Assembly: GCF_014332515.1 (NCBI RefSeq)
Contig: NZ_VFSD01000001.1
Coordinates: forward strand, 372,001-436,000
Direction of reading: 5' to 3'
Source of the DNA: Pontibacter beigongshangensis
Lineage (GTDB): Bacteria > Bacteroidota > Bacteroidia > Cytophagales > Hymenobacteraceae
Length of the DNA: 64,000 bases
Position 1 is the first letter of the stretch; every line of letters starts with the position of its first letter. Below the pieces are notes generated by a model. That model did no database searches. It worked only from the letters and a program-made list of their open reading frames with translations, and was not told the DNA's origin. Shown piece after piece: positions 35,006 to 43,199 of the stretch. The translations under genes and the position numbers were made by a program.

Positions 35006-35036
35006 AGGCTTCAGCGCACTGCGTGTGCTGAAGCCT
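35006..35036. terminator. Hairpin between AI-2E gene and dbpA
   Basis: Perfect 10-bp arms AGGCTTCAGC and GCTGAAGCCT, loop 11 nt. It lies upstream of both divergent genes and has no T tract, so it may be a regulatory hairpin rather than a terminator. Confidence 0.5.
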
Positions 35037-35049
35037 GCTGATAAAGTTG

Positions 35050-35057
35050 TACCTTTG
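35050..35057 (+). promoter_or_regulatory. dbpA promoter -7 box
   Basis: TACCTTTG is an exact TAnnTTTG match, 20 bp before the ATG, so the leader would be very short. No TTTG -33 element stands out. Confidence 0.5.
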
Positions 35058-35077
35058 CACTCTACGAAGCTATTATC

Positions 35078-36454
35078 ATGTCATCTTTTGAAGATTTAAA
35101 ACTCAACACGCCGTTGCTGCAACGCCTGCAGGAACTCCAATACCAGACCCCTACTCCTATCCAGAAAGCCGCCATCCCAGTGTTGCTGCAAGGCCAGGAT
35201 GTGGCAGGGCAGGCAGAAACCGGAAGCGGAAAAACGGCGGCTTACGGCCTGCCCATTCTGCAAAATATAAATACCGACCTGCAGCAGGTGCAGGCGCTGG
35301 TGGTGGTGCCCACGCGCGAACTGGCGGTACAGGTGCGGCAGGAGCTTAAAAACCTGGCCCAGCAGGTAACCAACCTGAAGGTGAGCGCCTTCTACGGAGG
35401 CCATGCCTTTTCGCAGGAAAGGGCCTCGCTGGCGTTTCCGCCGCAGGTGCTGGTGGGAACACCTGGCCGGCTTACCGACCACCTCAGCCGCCGCACCCTG
35501 GACCTGAGTAACCTGAAACAGATCGTGCTCGACGAAGCAGACAAGCTCCTGGAGATGGGATTTGAGGAAGAGCTGGACCAGATACTGGCGGTGCTGCCAA
35601 CCAAACGGCAAACAGTGCTTTTCTCGGCTACCATGCCCGACAAAGTAAAGGAGCTGATCGCCAACTCGCTCAAAAACCCGCAGTTCATTAAAGCCACCAC
35701 CACGGCCATACCCGACCAACTGCACCTGATCGGTATGAAAGTGGATCAGTCTGACAAAAAAGAAACATTGGCCGCCCTGCTCCTGAGCAAAGACCCGACC
35801 GGTACCGTAATCTTTGCCAACACCCGCGCCACTACCGACGATCTTACCAGCTTCCTGCAGGACCAGGGTTTGTCGGCCAAAGCGCTGCACGGTGGCATGG
35901 AGCAGATTGACCGCGACCGAACCATGACCCTCTTCCGCAACGGCAGCACCACCATACTGGTAGCCACCGACCTGGCAGCCCGGGGCCTGGACATAGACGC
36001 GCTTACCACCATTATCCATTATGAACTTCCCGACGACGAAGCTGCTTACCTGCATCGTAGCGGCCGCACCGGCAGGGCCGGCAAAAGCGGCACGGTGTAT
36101 ACCCTCGCCTCCAAAAGAGACGAGCAGAAGCTACGGGAATGGGGACAGGTGCGCATGGACGAATGGCTGAAAACATCGGATCTCAAAAGCACCCCAAACA
36201 AAGCCACACCGGAGGCTGCCGCTTTTGCTACGCTCCACATAAACGCAGGCCGCAAAGACAAGCTGAGCCCCCGCGATATTGTGGGCGCTCTGATTGCCGA
36301 AGCCGGATTAAAGGCCGGAGACATCGGAAAAATAGAAGTGCAGGATCGCCAGAGCTTTGTAGCCGTGCCTTCCTTGCAAAGTACAACCATTGCCAAAAAG
36401 CTGGGCGAAGGTAAAATAAAAGGCCGCAAGTTCCGGGTAACGCTGGTGCAGTAG
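35078..36454 (+). CDS. dbpA: DEAD-box RNA helicase DbpA
   Basis: 458 residues. Q motif (about 13-30), Walker A AETGSGKT (46-53), DEAD (152-155), SAT (183-185) and HRSGRTGRAG identify a DEAD-box RNA helicase. The C-terminal domain (about 380-458: DKLSPRDIVGALIAEAGL, KIKGRKFRVTLVQ) matches the DbpA RNA-binding domain, which targets hairpin 92 of 23S rRNA and so points to 50S subunit assembly. Exact TAnnTTTG promoter upstream; a low-complexity TTGTTGATTG tract follows the stop. Confidence 0.9.
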   Translation: MSSFEDLKLNTPLLQRLQELQYQTPTPIQKAAIPVLLQGQDVAGQAETGSGKTAAYGLPILQNINTDLQQVQALVVVPTRELAVQVRQELKNLAQQVTNLKVSAFYGGHAFSQERASLAFPPQVLVGTPGRLTDHLSRRTLDLSNLKQIVLDEADKLLEMGFEEELDQILAVLPTKRQTVLFSATMPDKVKELIANSLKNPQFIKATTTAIPDQLHLIGMKVDQSDKKETLAALLLSKDPTGTVIFANTRATTDDLTSFLQDQGLSAKALHGGMEQIDRDRTMTLFRNGSTTILVATDLAARGLDIDALTTIIHYELPDDEAAYLHRSGRTGRAGKSGTVYTLASKRDEQKLREWGQVRMDEWLKTSDLKSTPNKATPEAAAFATLHINAGRKDKLSPRDIVGALIAEAGLKAGDIGKIEVQDRQSFVAVPSLQSTTIAKKLGEGKIKGRKFRVTLVQ

Positions 36455-36557
36455 ATTGAAGGTTGTTGATTGCTGGTTTTTGATTGTTGGTTGTTAATTG
36501 CAATTGGTTGTTGTTGATTGATATTACACAGTGCTTCTTGATCTCCTTCTTTAATAT

Positions 36558-36709
36558 AATTGGCACGAGCTACAACAGCAGCAGCAAAGACCTCGCAGCG
36601 TGCGCAGCTCCTGCAACCGTCTGGGGAAGTAGTAGCTTTCCCTGACATAACACTCGCAGGAGCTGCGCACGTTGCGAGGTTTGCAGCAATTCCGGCACGT
36701 GAGCCAATT
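36558..36709. repeat. Palindromic MITE-like element
   Basis: About 152 bp with imperfect inverted arms of roughly 55 bp. The ends are AATTGGC and GCCAATT, and the best-matching inner arms contain CTCGCAGCGTGCGCAGCTCC (36592-36611) and its near complement. It fills most of the gap between dbpA and rmuC. No transposase is encoded. The arrangement suggests a non-autonomous mobile element or dispersed palindrome. Confidence 0.6.
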
Positions 36710-36772
36710 ACAGAACCAGCACAACAGACTAATATAGTTAGCATTTAGCTAAAAAAATGTACCTTTACCGGC

Positions 36773-38116
36773 ATGGAGATCATAATTGGTATTGCGGCTT
36801 TTTTAGCAGGATTGGTGGTGGCTTTTCTGGTGCAGCGTGGTAGGCAGCATGCCCTGCAACAGGCGGTGAACCAGGCGCAGGTGAACCTGGGCGTTCTGGA
36901 GGGGCAGGCAAAGGGGAAAGCTGCCGAGAATGAGGAACTGAAGCAGCAACTCCGGGAGGCGCAGTCCGAGACGATGGAGCTGACCAATGCCCTTACCAAA
37001 ACCGAGACCGATTACGAACACCTGCAGCGCCGCCTCCACGAGCAGGCAAAAGAGCTGGAGCAACTCCGCGAAAATTTTCTGCAGCAGTTCCAGAGCATCT
37101 CCAACCAGGTGCTTATGTCGAACGCCGACCACTTTAACAAAGCTTCTTCAGATAACCTGGAGCGCATTTTATCGCCGCTGAAAGAGCGTATAAAAGAATT
37201 TGAGGCCAAAGTAGACCAGACCTACGAAAAGACTTTCCGGGAAAGCGTGTCGCTGAAGGAGCAGATCACGCAACTGGCCACCCTGAACCAGCAGATGAGC
37301 CAGGATGCCCTGAACCTGACAAAAGCCCTGAAAGGCGAAAGCAAAACGCAGGGCAACTGGGGAGAGTATCTGCTCGAGAGCCTGCTCGAAAAATCAGGTT
37401 TGCGCAAAGGCATACACTACGAGCGGGAGGAGGTGCGCCAGAACGACGAAAGCAAAATATACCGGCCTGATGTTATTATCCGCCTGCCAGAGGGCAAGCA
37501 CTTGGTCATTGACTCCAAAATGTCGCTGGTGGCGTATGAGGCCTACTGCAGTTGCGAAGACGACAGCCAGCTGGAGCTGTACCTGCGCAGCCATATCAGC
37601 TCCATCCGCACCCACTTCAGCGACTTGGGCCGCAAAAACTATCATCGGCTTACGGGCATCAACTCACCCGACTTCGTGATGATGTACATCCCCATTGAGC
37701 CTGCCTTTAACCTGGCCCTGCAGCACGACCACGACCTGTTTACCGATGCCTTCGATAAGAATATTGTGCTCGTAACCACCTCTACCCTGCTGGCTACCCT
37801 GCGCACAGTGGCCGGTGTGTGGCGGCAGGAAGACCAGAAACGCAACGTGATCCGCATTGCCGAAGAAAGCGGCAAGCTTTATGATAAATTCGTGAGTTTT
37901 GTGGAAGACCTGAAAACCATAGGCAAGCACCTCGACAACAGCCAAAGCTCCTACAACGCCGCCATGAACAAGCTCACCGAAGGCAAAGGCAACCTCATCC
38001 GCCGGGTAGAGATCCTGAAAGAACTTGGAGCCAAAACCAGCAAAACTCTCGACGACACGCTCCTGCAGGAAGCCCGTGCCCTGGAAGGCCACGAGGAGCA
38101 GGCAGGCAACCTCTGA
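36773..38116 (+). CDS. rmuC: RmuC family DNA recombination protein
   Basis: 447 residues. N-terminal membrane anchor (about 3-20), a long coiled coil (about 25-200), then the RmuC nuclease-like domain: GNWGEYLLESLLEKSGL, RPDVIIRLPEGKHLVIDSKMS (a PD-(D/E)XK-like DxK), FVMMYIPIEPAF and VTTSTLLATLRTVAGVWRQE. RmuC limits inversion-type rearrangements at inverted repeats, which is notable given the many inverted repeats in this window. A near-consensus TACCTTTA box lies just upstream. Confidence 0.93.
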   Translation: MEIIIGIAAFLAGLVVAFLVQRGRQHALQQAVNQAQVNLGVLEGQAKGKAAENEELKQQLREAQSETMELTNALTKTETDYEHLQRRLHEQAKELEQLRENFLQQFQSISNQVLMSNADHFNKASSDNLERILSPLKERIKEFEAKVDQTYEKTFRESVSLKEQITQLATLNQQMSQDALNLTKALKGESKTQGNWGEYLLESLLEKSGLRKGIHYEREEVRQNDESKIYRPDVIIRLPEGKHLVIDSKMSLVAYEAYCSCEDDSQLELYLRSHISSIRTHFSDLGRKNYHRLTGINSPDFVMMYIPIEPAFNLALQHDHDLFTDAFDKNIVLVTTSTLLATLRTVAGVWRQEDQKRNVIRIAEESGKLYDKFVSFVEDLKTIGKHLDNSQSSYNAAMNKLTEGKGNLIRRVEILKELGAKTSKTLDDTLLQEARALEGHEEQAGNL

Positions 38117-38145
38117 ATTATTCGAATAAAAATGCCCCTCCGGAG
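38115..38145 (-). repeat. CCGGAG dispersed repeat, copy 9
   Basis: Minus-oriented: GAATTATTCGAATAAAAATG, CCCCTCCGGAG. It begins within two bases of the rmuC stop codon and faces copy 10. Confidence 0.8.
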
Positions 38146-38162
38146 CAGCGCCAGAACCACTA

Positions 38163-38189
38163 GAAAGGCCGATTTTATTCGGATAATTG
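38163..38189 (+). repeat. CCGGAG dispersed repeat, copy 10 (partial)
   Basis: Plus-oriented partial copy: GAAAGGCCGATTTTATTC, GGATAATTG, lacking the palindromic core. It forms an inverted pair with copy 9. Confidence 0.6.
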
Positions 38190-38302
38190 CGCCCCGCACA
38201 ATTTTATGTCCGGAGGTTCTGGCTGGCAAGTCATAAAAAAATAGTGCCTGATTCAATATGGTTAACCATATTTGTATCTTGTTTGATGCAAAACGGAAAG
38301 GG

Positions 38303-38872
38303 ATGAAGAAGAAACTAATAGCCATGGCAATGGTATGCCTGTGCTTTACGGGAGTAAAGGCACAGCAGGACGAGCGGCTTGCCAGCCTGATGGAAGAGCG
38401 GGAGCAGTTGGTGATGGAGTACCAGTTTTACAACCAGCAGAACAGCAATTTCTGGGGAAAGAAGTCGAAGGCTGACCTGATGGCCATTATTGAGACCCTC
38501 AAAAAGATCATCAACAAAGACTCAGAACTGATAAGTGCCGTAAAGGCAGCCAGCATAAAAAAAGTGGCCGAAAATACGGTGGAGATACAACGTAGCGGCA
38601 AGCAGGTGCAGGTAGACCAGCGCCAGATAAATGAGCGCATTGCTGGCTTGCAGAGCCAGATAAACACCCTGGAGAGCCAGCTGAAAAAAAGGGAGCGCAC
38701 CATGCAGGACATCAGGGCAGAATTGGCCGCATCCGACGACAGGCGTTACGGCAAAGACAAAGTGATCGCTATTCTGGCGGTGGCGGCTTTTATTATATTT
38801 CTGTATGCAGTGCTGCTCCAGATAAGGCTTGGCAAGGCATTGGCTACGGGTAAAAAGAAGAAAAGCCGGTAA
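38303..38872 (+). CDS. Exported coiled-coil protein with C-terminal membrane helix
   Basis: 189 residues from ATG 38303 (MKKKLIAMAMVCLCFTGVKA), which gives a good signal peptide; an upstream in-frame start would add an unlikely 15-residue extension. The mature part is a coiled coil (about 25-145, QINERIAGLQSQINTLESQL) and a C-terminal transmembrane helix (VIAILAVAAFIIFLYAVLL) with a basic tail. Family not recognised. It is likely anchored in the inner membrane with the coil in the periplasm. Confidence 0.65.
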   Translation: MKKKLIAMAMVCLCFTGVKAQQDERLASLMEEREQLVMEYQFYNQQNSNFWGKKSKADLMAIIETLKKIINKDSELISAVKAASIKKVAENTVEIQRSGKQVQVDQRQINERIAGLQSQINTLESQLKKRERTMQDIRAELAASDDRRYGKDKVIAILAVAAFIIFLYAVLLQIRLGKALATGKKKKSR

Positions 38873-39030
38873 CACGAGGGGGGCCACTTTCAAAATCAGA
38901 GATTGAAAATTATTCAGGCGCATGCCTCCCTGCTCTTTCTTGTTTTTTTTTAGCTCTGGCCGCCAACAGCCATATGGAAGCAGGCCTGACATACAGATTT
39001 TCCTTTTTGCTTCGTTTAAGGAGCAGCAAG

Positions 39031-39073
39031 TGCAGCAGAAACCTCCGGAAGGCTATTTTTATTAGAATAATTT
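39031..39073 (+). repeat. CCGGAG dispersed repeat, copy 11
   Basis: Plus-oriented: TGCAGCAGAAACCTCCGG, AAGGCTATTTTTATTAGAA, TAATTT. It lies 3' of the coiled-coil gene in the 38873-39235 gap. Confidence 0.85.
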
Positions 39074-39198
39074 AGCAGGAAAAAGTACTTTGCTGGAGCT
39101 GCAGGAGTTTTACTAATATTTTTAGCGGATGAGGAATCAAATTCAGCCTTTTGTGTGTTATAAGACGTGATATTTAGTGCAATTTTTTAAGCTAAAAC

Positions 39199-39229
39199 AA
39201 GGGCTGGTGCGTATGTCCAGCCTTTTTTG
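39199..39229 (+). terminator. Hairpin plus T tract just before the helicase start
   Basis: GGCTGG and CCAGCC arms with a 9-nt loop, followed by six T, ending about 7 bp before the helicase ATG. It may act as an attenuator or as the last terminator of upstream transcripts. Confidence 0.5.
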
Positions 39230-39235
39230 ATATAC

Positions 39236-41179
39236 ATGACGGACGAAACGTTACAGGAACTAAAGCTGGTGCAGGAACTGCTTAAAATTGAGCAGGAAGA
39301 AGACCGCCAGCAATTCAAGGCTAAAAGCCTCAAAAGCTCCATTGCAGAGCGCAAAGCCATGGGCTTTTGCTGGTACCCGGTGGTGATCGCCAAAGAAGAG
39401 ATCGGCTTCGGAAACAAAGTGGTGCTGGAGCTGGAGCGCACCTCCGGCCGGGACCAGCTGCACCTTTTCCAGACGGGAAAGGCTGCCGCGCTGTTCTCTA
39501 ACCAGGGCGAGCGTACCAACCTGTCGGGGGTAATTGTGGGGTTGCGTCGAAACAAGGTGCTGCTGGCCACCAACAAAGAAGACCTGCCCGACTGGGTGGA
39601 CGACGGCAAACTGGGCATCGAGCTGACCTTTGATGAGATGAGCTACCGTGAGATGGAAATCGCCATGCGCAAAGTAATGGAAGCGACCGGCACCCGATTG
39701 GCCCAACTCCGCGACATCCTGCTGGGCGAAGTAGCTCCCGCTTTCAACGATGTACCTGTAGAAGCCATACCGGCTCTGAACCAATCGCAGAACGAGGCGG
39801 TGCAGAAAATTGCGCAGGCAAAAGATGTGGCGATCATCCACGGCCCTCCGGGAACAGGCAAGACCACCACCCTGGTGCAGGCCATTCTGTACACGCTCCA
39901 GACACAGCGTCGCCTGCTCGTAACGGCTCCCTCCAACACAGCTGTAGACCTGCTGACCGAGAAGCTGGCCAACGAAGGCGTGAATGTGATCCGGATCGGC
40001 AACCCATCTCGGGTGTCGGATGTGCTGCTGGAGCATACGCTTGATGCGCAGGTAATGAGCCACAAGGCTTATAAAGACCTCAAAAGCTTTAGAAAAACGG
40101 CGGCAGAATACAAACGCATGGCGTACCAGTTTAAGCGCAAATTCGGGCACGAGGAGCGGGTGCAGCGCCAGTTCTACAAGAACGAAAGCCAGCGCCTGCT
40201 GGAGCAGGCCGACCAGGTGGAGCACTACATTACCGAAGACCTGCTCGACAACGTGCAGGTAATTACCTGTACCCTGGTGGGTTCTGCCAACAAGGCCATC
40301 CGCCACCTGAGCTACGACACCGTGTTCATAGATGAGGCGGCGCAGGCACTGGAGCCAGCCTGCTGGATACCGATTTCCAGGGCAAACCGGGTGGTGCTGG
40401 CGGGAGACCACTGCCAGCTCCCTCCTACCGTAAAATCGTTTGAGGCGGAAAAAGGCGGACTCAGCCGCACTTTGTTCGAAAAGTGCATAGAGCGGCAACC
40501 CCAGGTATCGGTTATGCTAAAGACCCAGTACCGGATGCACCACCACATCATGGAATTCTCGAACCAGCAGTTTTACCATGGGGAACTGGAGGCGCACGAG
40601 AGCGTGCGTGAGTCTGATCTGCACCAGTACGACCCACACTTTGCGGCAGGGCTGGCAGTGGAGTTCATCGATACCGCCGGCTGTGGCTACAACGAAACCG
40701 ATATGGCCGAGACGCAAAGCTCCGCGAACCCCGAGGAGGCTGATCTGCTGCTCAACCACCTGCAATTTACGCTGAAAGACTACACGCCTGCTGCCGAAGA
40801 TGCACCTTTGCGCATCGGCGTCATTGCGCCCTATCGGGCCCAGATCAATTACCTCGAAGACAAAGTAGAGCATATGCCGCTGCTGCACGAGCTGCGGAGC
40901 AAACGCCAGCTTTCGGTGGGAACCGTAGACAGTTTTCAGGGGCAGGAGCGCGACATTATCTACATGAGCATGGTGCGCAGCAACGAGAAAGGCGAGATCG
41001 GCTTCCTGAGTGACATTCGGCGCATGAACGTGGGCATGACCCGGGCCAAGAAAAAACTGGTGATCGTAGGCGACAGCGCCACCCTTACCCAGCACCCTTT
41101 CTTCGAAGCCTTTATCCGCTATGCCGAGTCTATCAACGCCTATAAAAGCGCCTGGGAGTTAAATGAATGCCTGCCTTAA
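39236..41179 (+). CDS. SF1 DNA/RNA helicase, IGHMBP2/Upf1-like
   Basis: 647 residues from ATG 39236 (MTDETLQELKLVQELL); a TTG nine bases earlier lies in a T tract. Walker A GPPGTGKTT (about 204), IDEAAQALEP (motif II, DEAA), LAGDHCQLPPTV (motif III), TQYRMH (motif IV region), GTVDSFQGQERDIIYMSMVRSN (motif V) and GMTRAKKKLVIVGD (motif VI) identify a superfamily 1B Upf1-like helicase. The N-terminal about 190 residues resemble the IGHMBP2-type beta-barrel. The substrate is not known; an RNA or DNA repair role is plausible. Confidence 0.9.
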   Translation: MTDETLQELKLVQELLKIEQEEDRQQFKAKSLKSSIAERKAMGFCWYPVVIAKEEIGFGNKVVLELERTSGRDQLHLFQTGKAAALFSNQGERTNLSGVIVGLRRNKVLLATNKEDLPDWVDDGKLGIELTFDEMSYREMEIAMRKVMEATGTRLAQLRDILLGEVAPAFNDVPVEAIPALNQSQNEAVQKIAQAKDVAIIHGPPGTGKTTTLVQAILYTLQTQRRLLVTAPSNTAVDLLTEKLANEGVNVIRIGNPSRVSDVLLEHTLDAQVMSHKAYKDLKSFRKTAAEYKRMAYQFKRKFGHEERVQRQFYKNESQRLLEQADQVEHYITEDLLDNVQVITCTLVGSANKAIRHLSYDTVFIDEAAQALEPACWIPISRANRVVLAGDHCQLPPTVKSFEAEKGGLSRTLFEKCIERQPQVSVMLKTQYRMHHHIMEFSNQQFYHGELEAHESVRESDLHQYDPHFAAGLAVEFIDTAGCGYNETDMAETQSSANPEEADLLLNHLQFTLKDYTPAAEDAPLRIGVIAPYRAQINYLEDKVEHMPLLHELRSKRQLSVGTVDSFQGQERDIIYMSMVRSNEKGEIGFLSDIRRMNVGMTRAKKKLVIVGDSATLTQHPFFEAFIRYAESINAYKSAWELNECLP

Positions 41180-41316
41180 ACGGTTCGGTCAGATTCTCGT
41201 ACTCTAACTCAAACAGTCCTGAAAAAGGACCCTGGTACTCAATTAATAGCAATTTTGCTATGCATACTCCGTTATAGTTTCTACCTTTCGGGTGTCTTAC
41301 AAAAAACCAGTAATCT

Positions 41317-41829
41317 ATGAAAATCGAAAAAGACAAAGTGGTTTCGCTCACCTACGAGCTTCGTATTAAAGATGAAAATGGCGAGCAGACCTTAATAGAA
41401 ACAGCAACAAAGGAGCAGCCGATGGTCTTTTTGTTTGGCGCAAGCGGTTTGCCGGAGCAGTTCGAAGATAACCTGGATGGCTTAACCTCCGGAGACGCCT
41501 TCAGCTTCTCGCTGGATGCCGAAGACGGTTACGGCGATTTCGACCCGAATGCGATGGTAGACCTGCCAAAGTCCGTTTTTGAGATTGAAGGCAGCATTCC
41601 GGAGAACATGCTGGAAGAGGGCAACTTTATCCCAATGGCCGATAACGAAGGAAACCAGTTGCAGGGCCGGGTTATAAAAGTGGAGGAAGAAACCGTGACA
41701 ATGGATTTTAATCACCCATTGGCAGGCAAAGAGCTTTTCTTTGAAGGCAAAGTAGAAGAGGTTCGTGAAGCCACCAGCGAAGAGATAGACCACGGCCACG
41801 TGCACGGCGAAGGCGGCCATCATCATTAA
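41317..41829 (+). CDS. slyD: SlyD-like FKBP-type peptidyl-prolyl isomerase
   Basis: 170 residues. An FKBP domain (KDKVVSLTYELR, DGLTSGDAFSFSLDAEDGYGDFDP) with the inserted flap (IF) domain typical of SlyD (PENMLEEGNFIPM), closing with VTMDFNHPLAGKELFFEGKV. The C-terminus ends HGHVHGEGGHHH, a histidine-rich metal-binding tail as in SlyD, which binds nickel. It acts as a prolyl isomerase and chaperone in the cytoplasm. A perfect palindrome downstream probably ends its transcript. Confidence 0.92.
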   Translation: MKIEKDKVVSLTYELRIKDENGEQTLIETATKEQPMVFLFGASGLPEQFEDNLDGLTSGDAFSFSLDAEDGYGDFDPNAMVDLPKSVFEIEGSIPENMLEEGNFIPMADNEGNQLQGRVIKVEEETVTMDFNHPLAGKELFFEGKVEEVREATSEEIDHGHVHGEGGHHH

Positions 41830-41851
41830 GAGGCTTTAACCCAGGCTTTGT

Positions 41852-41896
41852 GGGCAGCAGAAAGCCTCCGGAGGGCCTTTTTGATTGGAATAATTT
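41852..41896 (+). repeat. CCGGAG dispersed repeat, copy 12
   Basis: Plus-oriented, intact copy: GGCAGCAGAAAGCCTCCGG, AGGGCCTTTTTGATTGGAA, TAATTT. It begins 22 bp after the slyD stop codon. Confidence 0.9.
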
Positions 41897-41960
41897 GCGG
41901 AGGGGAACTTCTGGCTTCTTCCCTTACAACTTCGGGTAAGTATATTTTCTCTGTATTCAT

Positions 41961-41994
41961 AAAGAAGGAGCGACTGTACAGTCGCTCCTTCTTT
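41961..41994. terminator. 34-bp perfect palindrome, bidirectional terminator
   Basis: AAAGAAGGAGCGACTGT joined directly to its complement ACAGTCGCTCCTTCTTT, with no loop, between the convergent slyD and universal stress protein genes. A-rich and T-rich ends suit termination both ways. Confidence 0.85.
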
Positions 41995-42112
41995 AGTTTA
42001 AAACAATCTCAACAGCTGGGCAAAAAAGCGTTTAAACTGAATATTCTGTTTAGGTGCCCTATGTATTGTACCTGTTCCGATTGCCTTTTCTTTCAGGTCT
42101 CTCCTCTGCCTT

Positions 42113-43036
42113 TCAGGTATCCAGCAGGGCATCCAGAAATCCTACCTCTTCCTTCTCGTTTCTGAACACCAGCAGCGGAATATCATTGTTGTGGTGCAAT
42201 ACCTGTTCGGCTACGCTGCCGACTATAAACAAGGCAATGGCCGATTTTCCTTTGGCCCCTACTACGAGCAGGTCGGCCTCAGAGCGCTTCGCTTCCAGCA
42301 CGATCACTTCTCCCAGATCATCGTTGTGCTCCTGCTTCACCAGCCGCAGGAAGGCTCTGCCGGCCAACTCAGGGTATCTTGCCAGCACCTGGTCAAATTT
42401 TTGTTTGGCGAAGCCCTGCATCTTCTTGTCAAACGATTCGTAGCTCTCGCCAAGAGTAATATACCCGGTAGGCACCTCATACACATGCAGGCATTCCACT
42501 TCCATGCCGGGCCTGTGCATGGCCGTGATAAGCATCCGGTCCAGCGCCATCAGAGAATACTCCGAAAAATCGATGGCGACTACCGCCTTATTAAGTTTAG
42601 GCTTATTATTTTCCGGCACAAACAAGACACTTACTTTACCTGAGCGGAGCAGTTTCTGAGGCAATACGCCGCTTCCTCTCAAATGCAATTTTCTGCCCGC
42701 AATCAGCAGGTTGACCTGCTCCTGCTTCGAGAGATTCAATATTTCTTTTACGGGAGTCCCCTGCACCACAAACACCACCACCTCCACCTGCGGCAAGTCA
42801 CTAAAATAGGTTTGCACCTTTTTCAGGATACTATCCCTGATCGTTAACTCAGTTGAAGTCTGCTGCCGCGAGAGTCCACTCATAAGCTCATCCGGCATAT
42901 CCAGACTTTTTTCCGTATGAATAAAAAATACTTTTTCTATGGCGGACTGTTGGCTAATATAGGCTGCATAACGGATAAGGGTATCATCCATTTCTGTCAG
43001 ATCGAGCGCCACCATAACTTGTTTCAATACAAACAT
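42113..43036 (-). CDS. Universal stress protein with two Usp domains
   Basis: 307 residues from ATG 43036 (MFVLKQVMVALDLTEMD); an in-frame ATG 42 bases upstream would add an unlikely tail. Domain 1 (about 3-140) opens with a VMVALDLTEMDDTL nucleotide-binding start; domain 2 (about 150-290) has VVAIDFSEYSLMALDRML and ends VVGAKGKSAIALFIVGSVAEQVL, which contains the G-x2-G-x9-GS-type loop. These domains bind ATP or related nucleotides and respond to stress. It is divergent from the Mrp operon with a palindromic site between them. Confidence 0.88.
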   Translation of the reverse strand: MFVLKQVMVALDLTEMDDTLIRYAAYISQQSAIEKVFFIHTEKSLDMPDELMSGLSRQQTSTELTIRDSILKKVQTYFSDLPQVEVVVFVVQGTPVKEILNLSKQEQVNLLIAGRKLHLRGSGVLPQKLLRSGKVSVLFVPENNKPKLNKAVVAIDFSEYSLMALDRMLITAMHRPGMEVECLHVYEVPTGYITLGESYESFDKKMQGFAKQKFDQVLARYPELAGRAFLRLVKQEHNDDLGEVIVLEAKRSEADLLVVGAKGKSAIALFIVGSVAEQVLHHNNDIPLLVFRNEKEEVGFLDALLDT

Positions 43037-43114
43037 AATTTTAAGATTTTGTTGATATTCTGCGAATAACTGTTGCATTTAACGACTAGCTACCCGGTCT
43101 GTTTTATGCCCTAA

Positions 43115-43158
43115 TGTAACCAAATTTGAGCAGATAGGTACTGTAACCTTGGGTTACA
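43115..43158. promoter_or_regulatory. TGTAACC sites between usp and mrpA
   Basis: A dyad TGTAACC-TTG-GGTTACA occupies 43142-43158, and another TGTAACC half-site lies at 43115-43121, 27 bp away. They sit in the divergent control region of the stress protein and Mrp operon, suggesting a shared regulator whose identity is unknown. Confidence 0.45.
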
Positions 43159-43199
43159 TACGAAATTTAACATATAACATTTACATTTTCTGACAGCAC

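Noticed and set aside
39260-40498. 412-codon minus-strand ORF opposite the SF1 helicase
   Set aside because: Antisense shadow: the plus-strand frame contains all helicase motifs and the minus product has no recognisable motif.
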